Shown: piece by piece, positions 18,934-28,086 of the stretch
How the letters are laid out: each line of letters begins with the position of its first letter
Numbering within the stretch: the stretch's first letter is position 1
Origin: Aurantiochytrium sp. KH105
Taxonomy: Eukaryota > Sar > Bigyra > Thraustochytrida > Thraustochytriidae
Reading direction: 5' to 3'
DNA length: 64,000 bases
Assembly: GCA_003116975.1 (NCBI GenBank)
Contig: BGKB01000186.1
Coordinates: 1-64,000, forward strand
The notes under the pieces: model-generated
What the model was told of the DNA's origin: nothing
What the model saw: the letters and a program-made list of their open reading frames with translations, nothing else
Databases searched by the model: none
Program-made: the position numbers and the translations under genes

Positions 18934-21660
18934 CTACGACGATTTGCCGTGCTGGCCGACGGGGAGGTGGCTCAGATCGGAAAGCTTGGGACGCGTCGGT
19001 TCGTAGTCTGCAAAACGATAGCCAAACTCAGAGCCACCATATCCCTTCTCCGTCATAATGTTGCCCGTGGACGGGTCGATCCACGAGACCTCGAAGCTCG
19101 CAAAACGAAAGTTGACAAATTGTCGGTTCGGCCCCATGTTCAGCACGACCGTATCACCCTCGTCCACAAAGACTTTCATCGTGTAGGTGATCTCGTCACA
19201 CTGGAAGCTAAGCCAAAGCTCTTTGGAGGGTTTCCCGTCCGCGCCGATATCGGCGAAATTGCCGCTCAACGCGGTGATTGGAGCGCCGCGTGAAGCCCCA
19301 GGCGGGCAAACAAAGCCAAATTTGCCATTGGAAAGCACAGGTAGGCTTGCCATTGTCACATTGTAGAGGCGACTGCTCTCCATGCTTCCTGTCCAAAAAT
19401 AATTGGCAAGATAGCGCTGCATGTAGCCCCAGTCGCGAATACCAAAGGCGCGGTCCCGCATGCCGCGACCGTGGACATCGTATCGCTCGCTGCCAATATT
19501 TAAGCTCCCCTTCACCGTCCCGTAGAGTTCAAAATGCTCTTGATGCGCGGCCTTGAGCTCGTCGCCCCACTCCCGCGAAAGGGTTTCAAGCGCAAGAGCG
19601 CGGGCCGTCAATCCGGGTGAGACGTCGGTGCCGAACGAGAACATATCCATGTCTTTGGTCCACGTAACGTCAAAAAAGGAATCGACGAGCGCGTCCGTCT
19701 TGGTGTTGCGCAGCTTGCCAGAAAAGGTGGCGCGCCACTGCTGCATCGGCGTCTCGCACATGAGGCGCAGCTCCGACTTGCCGTCCTTGGATGTCACCGT
19801 CACAGAATCCTCCGTGTCAAACACCACGCATCCGTGCGTTGCCGGATGATCTGCCCACGTGAATATGGCGACACCAGGGACCTTGATGATGATCCAGGCT
19901 TCGCCATCCTCGTCACGGGGGCGCTTACACACGCGCAGGCCCATGGAAGGTGCGCCAGGCTGCTCGTACGGAGCAAAGCTCGAGAGATAAAAGGAGTCGA
20001 ATGCCGAGGTTTCCACCTCCGGCTTGCCCTTTGCCCAGTCCACAGGATGGTGACCTTCGAGGTATGCATCCTCAAGGTCGGTGGTTTTCTGCCCATGGTA
20101 CCCCTTGCGAGACGAGGTGATTCGCTTGAGCAGACGGAACTTGAGCTCGTGCTTCATTTTGTTCCACCAGCCGGGCTTGAGTGTCGCAAGCTGTGCACGG
20201 AAAGCCTTGTAGCCCAGCAAATCATGAGCCGGATCGTCCGCGTTCGGAAGGACTTTTTGCAAAGGCGGCACGTCCCAAGCCGGCTCGGGGCCGCGATACC
20301 CGTTGCGACCGAGTTCACGTCCGCCAAAGTGAGCGAGGGCCGTGTCGATGACACCTAGACGGTCAACTGCGGCACAAATACGGAAAAAGTATTTCTTGTA
20401 GCCTTCGGCCGCTTCGGTGTCAAAGGCAATGGCAAGCCCCGCGGCAACGTTCCAGCAAAAGACGAGTCCCAGTGCGAGCCGGAAGTCTCGATGCAAAACT
20501 TCTAGCTCCGTTAATGCCGACTGCGAGCCGCGGGGAGTCAATCTGTCTTGAAAAGCATGAATGCGCTCCAGATACATGCGAAGAATCTCATCGAGATGCT
20601 CGCAAAGAAAGTCGGTCTCGGCAGACCCAGCAAAGAAGGATGCCAAGTCGATGGCCCCGTTGCCGCAGCGCAGAAGCTGGAAGTCGTAGAGACCGAGAAT
20701 GCGGGTGCTCGCGTCGTCAGAGGTGACAAAGTAGGCATTGGCGAGATGCGAGTCGCCGTGCACGAGAGTGGCAGGCGCTCCGTCACGGCCGCCTGTCATG
20801 TAATCATTGAGACGCTGTGCCAGCATGATGAGCTGCGGTCCTCGCTTGACGAGATCATCAGACATGGATTGCCCTGACTTTGAGACGCAAGGGCCCCAGC
20901 CCGCATGCGCAAACTGAGTGGTCATGTTCAACACCGGGTCGTCGAGCCGAATAATGCTTTCAAGACCGGAGGATGCCGGCAGACCAAGAAAGGGGCCATG
21001 AAAGCTCGCGAGGCCCTCGGCGATGCAACGTGCCGTGTCAATGTCGCATATAGCGTCTTTCTCAGTCTGAAAGCGGACGCGTTCGCACGAGACGTCAGAC
21101 ATGAGCACGTAAAAGTGACCATCGTCGTTGAAGCGCGCGGCGATTCCGCGAGGGACATGCACGCCAGAGTGGGTGGTATCGAGCTTAGGCTCCACATCCT
21201 GGTAAAAGCGGGCTTCCATCTCGTTCATGCGCGTAGGAGTAAAGGCCAGACGGCTTGCGACCTCGTCGCGAGGCGTCTTGAGGATCATGACTTTGGGCAG
21301 CTCCGCATTGTTGAGCGCGTAGTCGATGGTGAGTCGGAACATGGAGCTCGCGTTGCCCATGTCGTCGCCCATTCGTTCGCGGCGAACAAGCTTCCGTACG
21401 GCGACCTTGTCGGCGCCAAATTTGCGCTTGAGTTCGCGGTCGAGCCACGTTGTGGTCACGTCGTCCTCGTTGAGGACAAAGCCTGCCGCACGCGCATCTC
21501 GGCCACGGGTTAGCCGCTCCCATGCAAGTCGAACCAGAAGCACGAGTGCACGCTTGATGAAGGGGTACTTTTGAACCTTGCGCACCAAGCTCGCGAGGAA
21601 GGCCGCGGCCACGGCAGCCGCCGTGAGCCGCGCGACGCGGCGTCGTGTGAGTGCCGCCAT
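18934..21660 (-). CDS. Choline-kinase-like phosphotransferase fused to an AttH/lipocalin-like domain
   Basis: 908 residues from the ATG at 21660; the frame is open upstream but through (CA)n/(GA)n microsatellite sequence, so the upstream part is rejected. Residues about 5-45 contain a hydrophobic anchor. Residues about 70-470 form an aminoglycoside/choline-kinase-like fold with a Lys (VMILK, 128), the catalytic loop HGDSHLAN (301-308) and the metal site YDFQ (325-328), similar to the CHK/EcKL group. The C-terminal 350 residues form a second domain with HGRGMRDRAFGIRDWGYM about residue 750, the signature of AttH-like double-lipocalin domains found beside phosphotransferases. Substrate is presumably a lipophilic or hydroxylated small molecule (inference). 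No sign of a frameshift between domains. Confidence 0.75.
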   Translation of the reverse strand: MAALTRRRVARLTAAAVAAAFLASLVRKVQKYPFIKRALVLLVRLAWERLTRGRDARAAGFVLNEDDVTTTWLDRELKRKFGADKVAVRKLVRRERMGDDMGNASSMFRLTIDYALNNAELPKVMILKTPRDEVASRLAFTPTRMNEMEARFYQDVEPKLDTTHSGVHVPRGIAARFNDDGHFYVLMSDVSCERVRFQTEKDAICDIDTARCIAEGLASFHGPFLGLPASSGLESIIRLDDPVLNMTTQFAHAGWGPCVSKSGQSMSDDLVKRGPQLIMLAQRLNDYMTGGRDGAPATLVHGDSHLANAYFVTSDDASTRILGLYDFQLLRCGNGAIDLASFFAGSAETDFLCEHLDEILRMYLERIHAFQDRLTPRGSQSALTELEVLHRDFRLALGLVFCWNVAAGLAIAFDTEAAEGYKKYFFRICAAVDRLGVIDTALAHFGGRELGRNGYRGPEPAWDVPPLQKVLPNADDPAHDLLGYKAFRAQLATLKPGWWNKMKHELKFRLLKRITSSRKGYHGQKTTDLEDAYLEGHHPVDWAKGKPEVETSAFDSFYLSSFAPYEQPGAPSMGLRVCKRPRDEDGEAWIIIKVPGVAIFTWADHPATHGCVVFDTEDSVTVTSKDGKSELRLMCETPMQQWRATFSGKLRNTKTDALVDSFFDVTWTKDMDMFSFGTDVSPGLTARALALETLSREWGDELKAAHQEHFELYGTVKGSLNIGSERYDVHGRGMRDRAFGIRDWGYMQRYLANYFWTGSMESSRLYNVTMASLPVLSNGKFGFVCPPGASRGAPITALSGNFADIGADGKPSKELWLSFQCDEITYTMKVFVDEGDTVVLNMGPNRQFVNFRFASFEVSWIDPSTGNIMTEKGYGGSEFGYRFADYEPTRPKLSDLSHLPVGQHGKSS

Positions 21661-21868
21661 CTCTTTCTTTGGTTGATCTTCGTTTGATTGTTTGTTTGTT
21701 TGTATGTTTGTTTGTTTGCGATTGTTCTCTTGTTCGAGTTGATGTGTGTAGTAGTAGTTCTTCTTCCTGTGACGCAAACAACGCGCCATGTAACCCGAGC
21801 AGACGACAGACGTAGTCACCAACCCGACTGCCACCACGTTGGAAAGAGAGAGGAAGAGGAAGAGAGAG

Positions 21869-21916
<48 letters not shown>

Positions 21917-22312
21917 TACAGCTGTGCTATACTTCTAGGGAGTCCTACAAGTAATTTACATGTATACAGGCAATAAACATGCTTTTTATCCTTACAAACT
22001 ACAGCGTTGGGCTTGGGCTTGGGCTTGGGCATGATACTTTTGCCAAGGACTACGAGCAGCCCGCAGAACGCTCCTCGCTAGTCGAGGTTCTGTGCCGCAG
22101 CACTACCGTTTCTATGTGTCCAAGGCCTTTTTCTGAGACCTGAGACCAAGTGCTGTCTCAAAGGCCAATGACGTGACCTGCTCCATAAAAGAAAGGCCGA
22201 CTTCAATTGACATGTGAGCCAGACCAGGGATGTGAGCCGGGCCAGAGAAGATTTTGAGTAGCTTTCACGTTTCGTTACATGAGAGACCACATTTGTACGC
22301 AAACTCTTCGTC
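21661..22312. other. Intergenic with dinucleotide repeats
   Basis: 650 bp upstream of the kinase-lipocalin gene. It contains (TTTG)n-like sequence at 21689-21718, a (CA)n/(GA)n tract at 21870-21913 and a short GGGCTT repeat at 22011-22030. Nothing else seen. Confidence 0.5.
21870..21913. repeat. (AC)n(AG)n microsatellite
   Basis: Five AC units pass into about seventeen AG units. The tract lies about 210-255 bp upstream of the ATG at 21660, in the presumed promoter or 5' leader, where purine/pyrimidine tracts may act on transcription. Confidence 0.9.
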
Positions 22313-22906
22313 TCACTTGGCCTTGGCTTCACGACAGCCAGTCCGCCATCGCTCCTGAATCTTGGAGCAGTCAAATTTGGGCTTCCCAAGAACCTCATTT
22401 ACTTCGTTGTGAGCATCGCAGAGCCAGCGCTCAAAGCTCGCGCGACTCGAGACGTCTGGAGGGTGTGCCTCCACGTGGTTGCGAAAGTGCTCTCGGCAGT
22501 GCGCACACGCATACAGCAGACTCATGGCCTCGATGAGGCCTCGTGCGGCATGCTGCTGCTCCTCAGACGGCTTGTCCGGGTAGTATGCGGCCGTGGTGTG
22601 AAGAAACTCCCAAGTAGAGCGTCCCATTTGGCCTCGCGTAAGCGGACATTCCTTTTTCGCTCCGCTTGCACCTTTCGCGCCCTTACCCATCATGCCCATG
22701 AACATTTCCTTTTTGTCATCGCACACAGGCTCGGCGCAGTCTGGCCCAGCGGGCTCTGCACTTGCCGTCGAAGCAACCAGCGTCGAGGCCGATACCAGCG
22801 TGGCGCCAGAGGCGATGAGCGACAAGAGTCCCGCCAGTTTCTGGCGCGCCAAAGGCGATGCTGACGTTGCGGACGACGCCGCTACTCTCCGTGCAGCAGA
22901 AAGCAT
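22313..22906 (-). CDS. ERV1: Erv1/ALR-type FAD sulfhydryl oxidase, mitochondrial
   Basis: 197 residues from the ATG at 22906. The N-terminus is Arg/Ala/Ser-rich and followed by a hydrophobic stretch (about 22-45), suiting a mitochondrial intermembrane-space presequence. The Erv domain begins ECPLTRGQMGRSTWEFLH (C87) and carries the redox-active CAHC (134-137), the HNEVN FAD-binding segment (166-170) and the structural cysteines C163 and C180. Erv1 oxidises Mia40 and passes electrons to cytochrome c. An additional pair C57-x4-C62 near the N-terminus could be the shuttle disulfide (yeast Erv1 has an N-terminal CxxC); a further Cys (C191) lies near the C-terminus. An upstream in-frame start at 23113 would add a less plausible Arg/Pro-rich leader. 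Confidence 0.88.
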   Translation of the reverse strand: MLSAARRVAASSATSASPLARQKLAGLLSLIASGATLVSASTLVASTASAEPAGPDCAEPVCDDKKEMFMGMMGKGAKGASGAKKECPLTRGQMGRSTWEFLHTTAAYYPDKPSEEQQHAARGLIEAMSLLYACAHCREHFRNHVEAHPPDVSSRASFERWLCDAHNEVNEVLGKPKFDCSKIQERWRTGCREAKAK

Positions 22907-24175
22907 CTTGACTTTGCGCACCCCAATCACGCGTCGACCAACCAACCGAGCCCCGGGCCAGCCTACACCCGCGAGACAAGCTTCTCTTTTCTCCCTCGGC
23001 CTCGGTCTCGGAGAGTGAGATTGACGATGATCGCCCCCCGGATATGGTTTTGCTTGGTGCAAAGGACGGGCTCGCCAGCCAGCCGGCCGCCAGGCCGTTC
23101 CGCCAATTTCCACTTCACGTTGCCTCCGGCTCGCCTGTCCTCAGTGGTAGCTGCAGCTGCCACTGGCGCCGACGCCGGCTTCGAGCACCACGCCGTGCCC
23201 CGAGAGCTTCTCGAAAAGGTTTTGCCTTGCACCTTGCCTGTTATTGACTTGCTTTGCTTATAGCGCGAGAAGGAAAGGCAGCGCTCGCTTGCTCCTTTCA
23301 TCAGGCCTCGCCTTCGGTAAATCGGAAAGCAACAGCCAGCCAGCCACCATGGCCAGCTCGAGGCCCTCCATGCCCGCTCGCCCGGCCTCACACGGCACAC
23401 GCTTCATCTTTGCCACCGCTGGCTATATACAAAGAGTCCCAATGCTTTTCGGACCTCGGTCCTCGGATCTCGGTCCTCGGATCTCGGTCTCGGCTTCGCG
23501 GCAGGCAGGTGGTGTGGACTGCGGCATTGGCTCTACCAAGAAGACCGTTTTTCCAGCCATCATGATAGTCTCCTGAAAGCACTCGCTCTCAGCTGCAGCA
23601 GCAGCCGCAGCTGCCATGGCTGCAGGCACTATCCCATCCCATACTCTCCCGAGCCTCGTCCTGCCGCCAAACAAGCTGCCGCCCCGACGCCCTTTCCAGC
23701 CGTTCTCTACTCTCCAGCCGGTCTAGTTGCTCCAGCCGCTCCTCTGCGCAACGCATCCCCCTCCCCCTCCGCTCCTTCTTCCGGCGCTCCTCCGCGCCGG
23801 ACTCCGCCGAACCCCACCCCCGCACGCCCCTGTCCGAGACCGCGGGTGGCGCGGGCGGGGGGGCAGGCGCGGGGGGCAGGCGCGGAGTCCGTGCCTGTGG
23901 CCCTGCCGGGCGCTCTTCGCGGCGGCAGACACCAAGAAGCAGCAGGACTCGGCGAGGTAGGTGGCGGCGGTGCGCTGCGCGCGGGGCCCGGGCAGGGGCA
24001 GGTCGCGGAGCACGGGCTGGAGGACGGCACTGACTGACGATATCGACGACGACAAACGACATTAACGACGACGACGACGACGTGGCGAACGTGGTACTCT
24101 TTCGTGCGTCCCGCGCAACGTGTGGCTTGCGTTGATTGGTGAACGACGTAGACTAGCAGCAGCAGCGAAGGTAAG
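22907..24175. promoter_or_regulatory. Divergent intergenic region upstream of ERV1 and RPL3
   Basis: 1.27 kb, the shared upstream region of two housekeeping genes transcribed away from each other. It contains a tandem CTCGGATCTCGGTC repeat at 23450-23492, a C-rich stretch at 23740-23830 and a G-rich stretch at 23840-24000. No protein-like frame that I would defend. Confidence 0.5.
23450..23492. repeat. Short tandem repeat, unit CTCGGATCTCGGTC
   Basis: About three imperfect copies of a 14-bp unit in the ERV1/RPL3 intergenic region. Confidence 0.75.
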
Positions 24176-25333
24176 ATGTCGCACCGCAAGTTTGAGGCCC
24201 CCCGCCATGGCAGCCTTGGCTTCCTCCCGCGCAAGCGGTCCAAGCACCACCGCGGTAAGATCCGGGCGTTCCCCAAGGACGACGCGTCCAAGGACATCCA
24301 CCTCACCGCCTTCATGGCCTACAAGGCTGGCATGACCCACGTCACCCGCACCGTGGACAAGCCGGGCTCGAACGTGCACAAGAAGGAGGTTCTCGAGGCT
24401 GTCACCATCCTCGAGGCGCCCCCCATGGTCGGCGTCGGCATCGTCGGCTACATCGAGACCCCTCGTGGCCTTCGCTCGCTCACCACCGTCTGGGCTGAGC
24501 ACTTGAGTGAGGAGGCCAAGCGCCGCTTCTACAAGAACTGGTACCACTCCAAGAAGAAGGCCTTCACCAAGTACGCCAAGAAGTACACCGAGGGCAACGG
24601 TGCCGACATCGAGACTGAGATCGAGCGCATCAAGAAGTACTGCTCGGTCGTCCGCCTTATCGCTCACACCCAGATCAAGAAGCTGAACCTCCGCCAGAAG
24701 AAGGCCCACATTGCCGAGATCCAGATCAACGGTGGCTCCGTCGAGGACAAGGTCAACTTCGCCCGTGGCCTCTTCGAGCAGCAGATCCCCCTCGACAGTG
24801 TCTTCCAGAAGGACGAGATGTGCGACCTCATCGGTATCACCAAGGGTCACGGTTTCGAGGGTGTCGTCTCGCGCTTCGGTGTCACCCGTCTTCCCCGCAA
24901 GACCCACAAGGGTCTTCGCAAGGTTGCTTGCATTGGTGCCTGGCACCCTGCTCGCGTCAAGGTGACTGTGCCCCGCGCCGGTCAGCATGGTGTGCACCAC
25001 CGCGTGGAGACCAACAAGAAGATCTACCGCCTCGGCAAGGCCGGCGAGAAGAGCTGCTCCACTGAGACCGATCTTACCGTCAAGGACATCAACCCTCTTG
25101 GCGGCTTCGTGCGCTACGGTATTGTCACCCAGGACTGGGTTATGATCAAGGGTGGTGCCCCGGGCCCCAAGAAGGCTCTCGTCACCATGCGCAAGTCCCT
25201 CCACACCCGTACCTCGCGCGCGGCCAAGGAGGAGATCGTCATCAACTTCATCGACACCTCGTCGAAGATGGGTCACGGTCGCTTCCAGACCAAGGAGGAG
25301 CGCGATCGCGTCTTTGGCTCCACCAAGCAGTAA
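24176..25333 (+). CDS. RPL3: 60S ribosomal protein L3 (uL3)
   Basis: 385 residues, the usual size. The start [20 protein letters not shown] is almost invariant in eukaryotes, and [29 protein letters not shown] and the central-loop region [21 protein letters not shown] are typical; the His in that last motif is the one normally hydroxylated by METTL/MINA-type enzymes in other eukaryotes (family knowledge). L3 lies near the peptidyl-transferase centre of the large subunit. Codon use is strongly biased to C- and G-ending codons compared with neighbours, as expected for a highly expressed gene. No intron in the coding part; the ATG follows a GAAGGTAAG context. The opposite strand also stays open over most of this gene but is a codon-bias shadow. 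Confidence 0.98.
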   Translation: MSHRKFEAPRHGSLGFLPRKRSKHHRGKIRAFPKDDASKDIHLTAFMAYKAGMTHVTRTVDKPGSNVHKKEVLEAVTILEAPPMVGVGIVGYIETPRGLRSLTTVWAEHLSEEAKRRFYKNWYHSKKKAFTKYAKKYTEGNGADIETEIERIKKYCSVVRLIAHTQIKKLNLRQKKAHIAEIQINGGSVEDKVNFARGLFEQQIPLDSVFQKDEMCDLIGITKGHGFEGVVSRFGVTRLPRKTHKGLRKVACIGAWHPARVKVTVPRAGQHGVHHRVETNKKIYRLGKAGEKSCSTETDLTVKDINPLGGFVRYGIVTQDWVMIKGGAPGPKKALVTMRKSLHTRTSRAAKEEIVINFIDTSSKMGHGRFQTKEERDRVFGSTKQ

Positions 25334-25774
25334 TTTCTTGGACGTCTATTTTTTCCTTTGTGCTTGTGACTCTTTGATCTTCCCCCCCCCCCCCCCCCTT
25401 CCTCCTTGCTCGCTTGCGTTGCCCCACCATTCCTTCTCTGACTGCTGCCCCCTTTTTTTTTTTTACATTCCTCAGTCTTGCTTTGGACAGACGTTGGTAG
25501 TTTTGGGTTGCACCACATACTGCTATAGTATACTAGTACCCTATTGCCGCTCCGACAAGCCTTCATAAAGTAGACAGTATAAACGGACAAAAAATGCAAA
25601 ATGTGGCTTGGATGCGTCTGTGTAGCTAGCGAAACGAGAGCACGCTCCCTCTCTCTCACACTATTGTTTGTGAAGACCAGCGCAAGCGTCTGACTGAGCA
25701 CATGGGTCTCGCGGCATCGCGCAGACACAAACTTCCACCCCACGCGCTCCGGCCGAGCAAGCACTCGCTACAGC
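25334..25774. other. RPL3 3' flank and DYRK upstream region with poly-C
   Basis: 440 bp. A run of 17 C at 25382-25398, followed by a T-rich stretch (25451-25464), lies just after the RPL3 stop, probably in its 3' UTR. The rest is the upstream region of the kinase gene. No gene. Confidence 0.6.
25382..25398. repeat. Poly-C homopolymer (17 nt)
   Basis: Uninterrupted 17 cytosines about 50 bp after the RPL3 stop codon. Length is prone to sequencing error. Confidence 0.9.
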
Positions 25775-27706
25775 ATGGCCAGCACTGCGCCTGTTCGGGT
25801 GCCCAGGCTTGTCCTGAAGCCAGCTTCGCATGATCGCTCCTACGCTGCTCCCGTCGCCAAGCAAAGTGGTCCATCGGCCCATAATCATCATCCAGAAAGT
25901 CTGCAATCATGTGCACCTTTTCGATATCGTGCCGGGTCAGCGCGAACAGACGAACCTGCATTCGAAGACGCTAATGCACGGCACCAACACGATAATCGCC
26001 GCAAACTAGCTTTCCGTTCAAGCACCAAACCCTTTCCGGAGCATCGTCCGCAATTTCATCAGAATCAACAACGCAAACAGCACGTGTTCCAGCAACAGAA
26101 TCAGAGCCAACGTACCTACCCTTTCCAGCAGCAACGATCTCAGCAACTGCAATCACAGCACAGGCGGAGCCATCTTCGACAAAGACCTCAGTACCTTGAA
26201 GGTCGACAACCCCATCCAAATCAACGTCACGTAGACGCGCGCTTTAGACGTAAAAGTCTTGCTCAAAATCCGCACGATATAGCTAGCTCTCGGGAACGCA
26301 GAACCCATGAGGACCTGCGACCACAGGTCGTAGCCTCAGCTCGAATTGCCGGAAAGAGCATACCCGCGACCCAGAATTCAAGTGGATCACTCACGGCACG
26401 ACAACGTCCACGACCTCCTGCCGTAAGTGCTCGTCAAAATCGTAGCCAGCAATATCGGTCTTCACAGCGTGAGGAAACAATGGCCAAGCAGGACACTTTG
26501 CCTGCCGAAAGGCGCATCCTCTCCGGCCCTGAGGCCTTGCAAATGTGCCCCGATCTACTCGCTGATTATGAGCGCAATGAGATTTGCGCGTTCGACAAAG
26601 TCTATTATATCGGTTCGCAAACATCAAAAATTGCAAGAACAGCGCATGGCGCATTCGACACCGCTGAAGGCGAGTACATTTACGTTAAAGGTGAGCAGAT
26701 TGCTTTCAGGTACGAACTCGAGAGCAAGTTAGGGCATGGCAGCTTTGGGCAGGTCTTTCGCTGTCGCGACCACCAAACCCAGCAACAGCAAGCAGCATCG
26801 ATTGCAATCAAGATGATTCGCAGTGTACAGCGGTTCCGTGCGCAAGCTCTTGTTGAGCTTCGCGTGCTACAAAGGATTCGTGACCGCGATCCACAAGGTG
26901 TCTCGCGAGTTGTCACCCTTCTTGACCACTTTTGGTTCAGAGACCACCTTTGCTTGGTGTTTCCAATGTACTCCAAGAATTTGTATGAGGTACTGCGCGC
27001 TAATGAGCATCATGGTCTGGCAGAGAAGCCTGTTCTTGCTATCGCAAAACAACTTCTCGCCGCGCTCCGCTTTCTTCGCGATGCAGATATCATACACTGC
27101 GACATAAAACCAGAAAACATCCTGCTCGAGGACGGCCCGCGTCGTCCTCGTGAAGCAACGCTTGCAACCGCCGTCGATTGTATGTCTTGGCCCATGACTC
27201 TCGCGGATGGAACTATCCTCGTTTCTCCCCGAATCCGTTTGGTTGATCTCGGTTCGGCATGTTTGGTGAGTGAGCAGGTTCAGACCTACATCCAGTCTCG
27301 ATTTTATCGTGCTCCCGAAGTCATTCTTGGAGCGCCCACAGGCGTTGCCGTGGATATGTGGAGTTGCGGTTGCGTTCTTGCCGAGCTCATGGTTGGGCTT
27401 CCGCTATTTCCTGGTCAGAACGAGCTCGAGCAGCTGGCGCTCATTGTTGCAATCCGGGGTCAACCAATCCGCGAAGGCGCGACGCGATGGTCGAAGTTCT
27501 TCCATAGAAGCTCCGGAGCTCCCCGCTGGACGCAGAATACGAGCTTTCCCAAGCCTGGTTCGCTCTCGCTACGCCGCGCTCTCGCAGCCAGCACGTTCTC
27601 GAATGAGCATCTCTTCGAGATCGTGTGCAAGTGTCTCGTTTATGACCCGCGAACGCGCATCGAGCCCAAGGCCGCGTTGAAGCTCCTTGCAGAAGCTTCT
27701 TCATAG
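25775..27706 (+). CDS. DYRK-family dual-specificity protein kinase
   Basis: 643 residues. Residues 1-240 are disordered and Gln/Arg/His-rich. The DYRK-homology box (about 249-282, LSGPEALQMCPDLLADYERNEI) precedes the kinase domain: glycine loop GHGSFGQV (320-327), Lys346, Glu361, catalytic HCDIKPEN (441-448), DLG (491-493) in place of DFG, and activation loop QTYIQSRFYRAPEV (503-516), whose second Tyr is autophosphorylated in DYRKs. An insert of about 25 residues separates the catalytic loop from DLG. The kinase ends near the C-terminus. DYRKs phosphorylate Ser/Thr in RPx(S/T)P contexts and regulate growth and stress responses; the target here is unknown. Most like DYRK2-type by the DH box. 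Confidence 0.92.
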   Translation: MASTAPVRVPRLVLKPASHDRSYAAPVAKQSGPSAHNHHPESLQSCAPFRYRAGSARTDEPAFEDANARHQHDNRRKLAFRSSTKPFPEHRPQFHQNQQRKQHVFQQQNQSQRTYPFQQQRSQQLQSQHRRSHLRQRPQYLEGRQPHPNQRHVDARFRRKSLAQNPHDIASSRERRTHEDLRPQVVASARIAGKSIPATQNSSGSLTARQRPRPPAVSARQNRSQQYRSSQREETMAKQDTLPAERRILSGPEALQMCPDLLADYERNEICAFDKVYYIGSQTSKIARTAHGAFDTAEGEYIYVKGEQIAFRYELESKLGHGSFGQVFRCRDHQTQQQQAASIAIKMIRSVQRFRAQALVELRVLQRIRDRDPQGVSRVVTLLDHFWFRDHLCLVFPMYSKNLYEVLRANEHHGLAEKPVLAIAKQLLAALRFLRDADIIHCDIKPENILLEDGPRRPREATLATAVDCMSWPMTLADGTILVSPRIRLVDLGSACLVSEQVQTYIQSRFYRAPEVILGAPTGVAVDMWSCGCVLAELMVGLPLFPGQNELEQLALIVAIRGQPIREGATRWSKFFHRSSGAPRWTQNTSFPKPGSLSLRRALAASTFSNEHLFEIVCKCLVYDPRTRIEPKAALKLLAEASS

Positions 27707-28086
27707 GCTTTTGATGGATCTCTCCCGCCCTCCACAGAATCAAACGCTGGAAGGGGGGCGAGGGGGTGCATGCATTTGTCTCATTCGGGCTCTGCAATGA
27801 CAAACGATATCGCGGCGTCGAAGCCAAGTTTCGATTGAGAGCAAGTCTCGCAATTGCACGTAATTCCATTCCATTCCATTCAATTCAATTCGTCAATTTT
27901 CGTGAACAAGAAATCTGGCAGCATCGTTGTGACACCAGGAACCAGAACTTCGAAAATCAAGTACAAATAATTTTTTTTATTAAGTGTCATTTCGCTTCCC
28001 TCGCCTCGCCGCGGGCCTATTCTAACTAACAGCAAGCCAATCAGAGGGGCAGGCAGAATGCAGAGTCCTAGGAGCAGGCGCAAAGT
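27707..28086. other. Convergent 3' flanks
   Basis: 380 bp between two genes ending toward each other, with a small ATTCC/AATTC repeat at 27863-27890 and T-rich sequence near 27970. No gene. Confidence 0.5.

Noticed and set aside
21661-22032. 124-residue N-terminal extension of the kinase-lipocalin fusion
   Set aside because: Encoded largely by (CA)n/(GA)n microsatellite; the ATG at 21660 fits better.
24062-25276. 404-residue open frame antisense to RPL3
   Set aside because: Composition (Leu/Gly/Asp-rich) is the complement of highly biased L3 codons; no independent signals.
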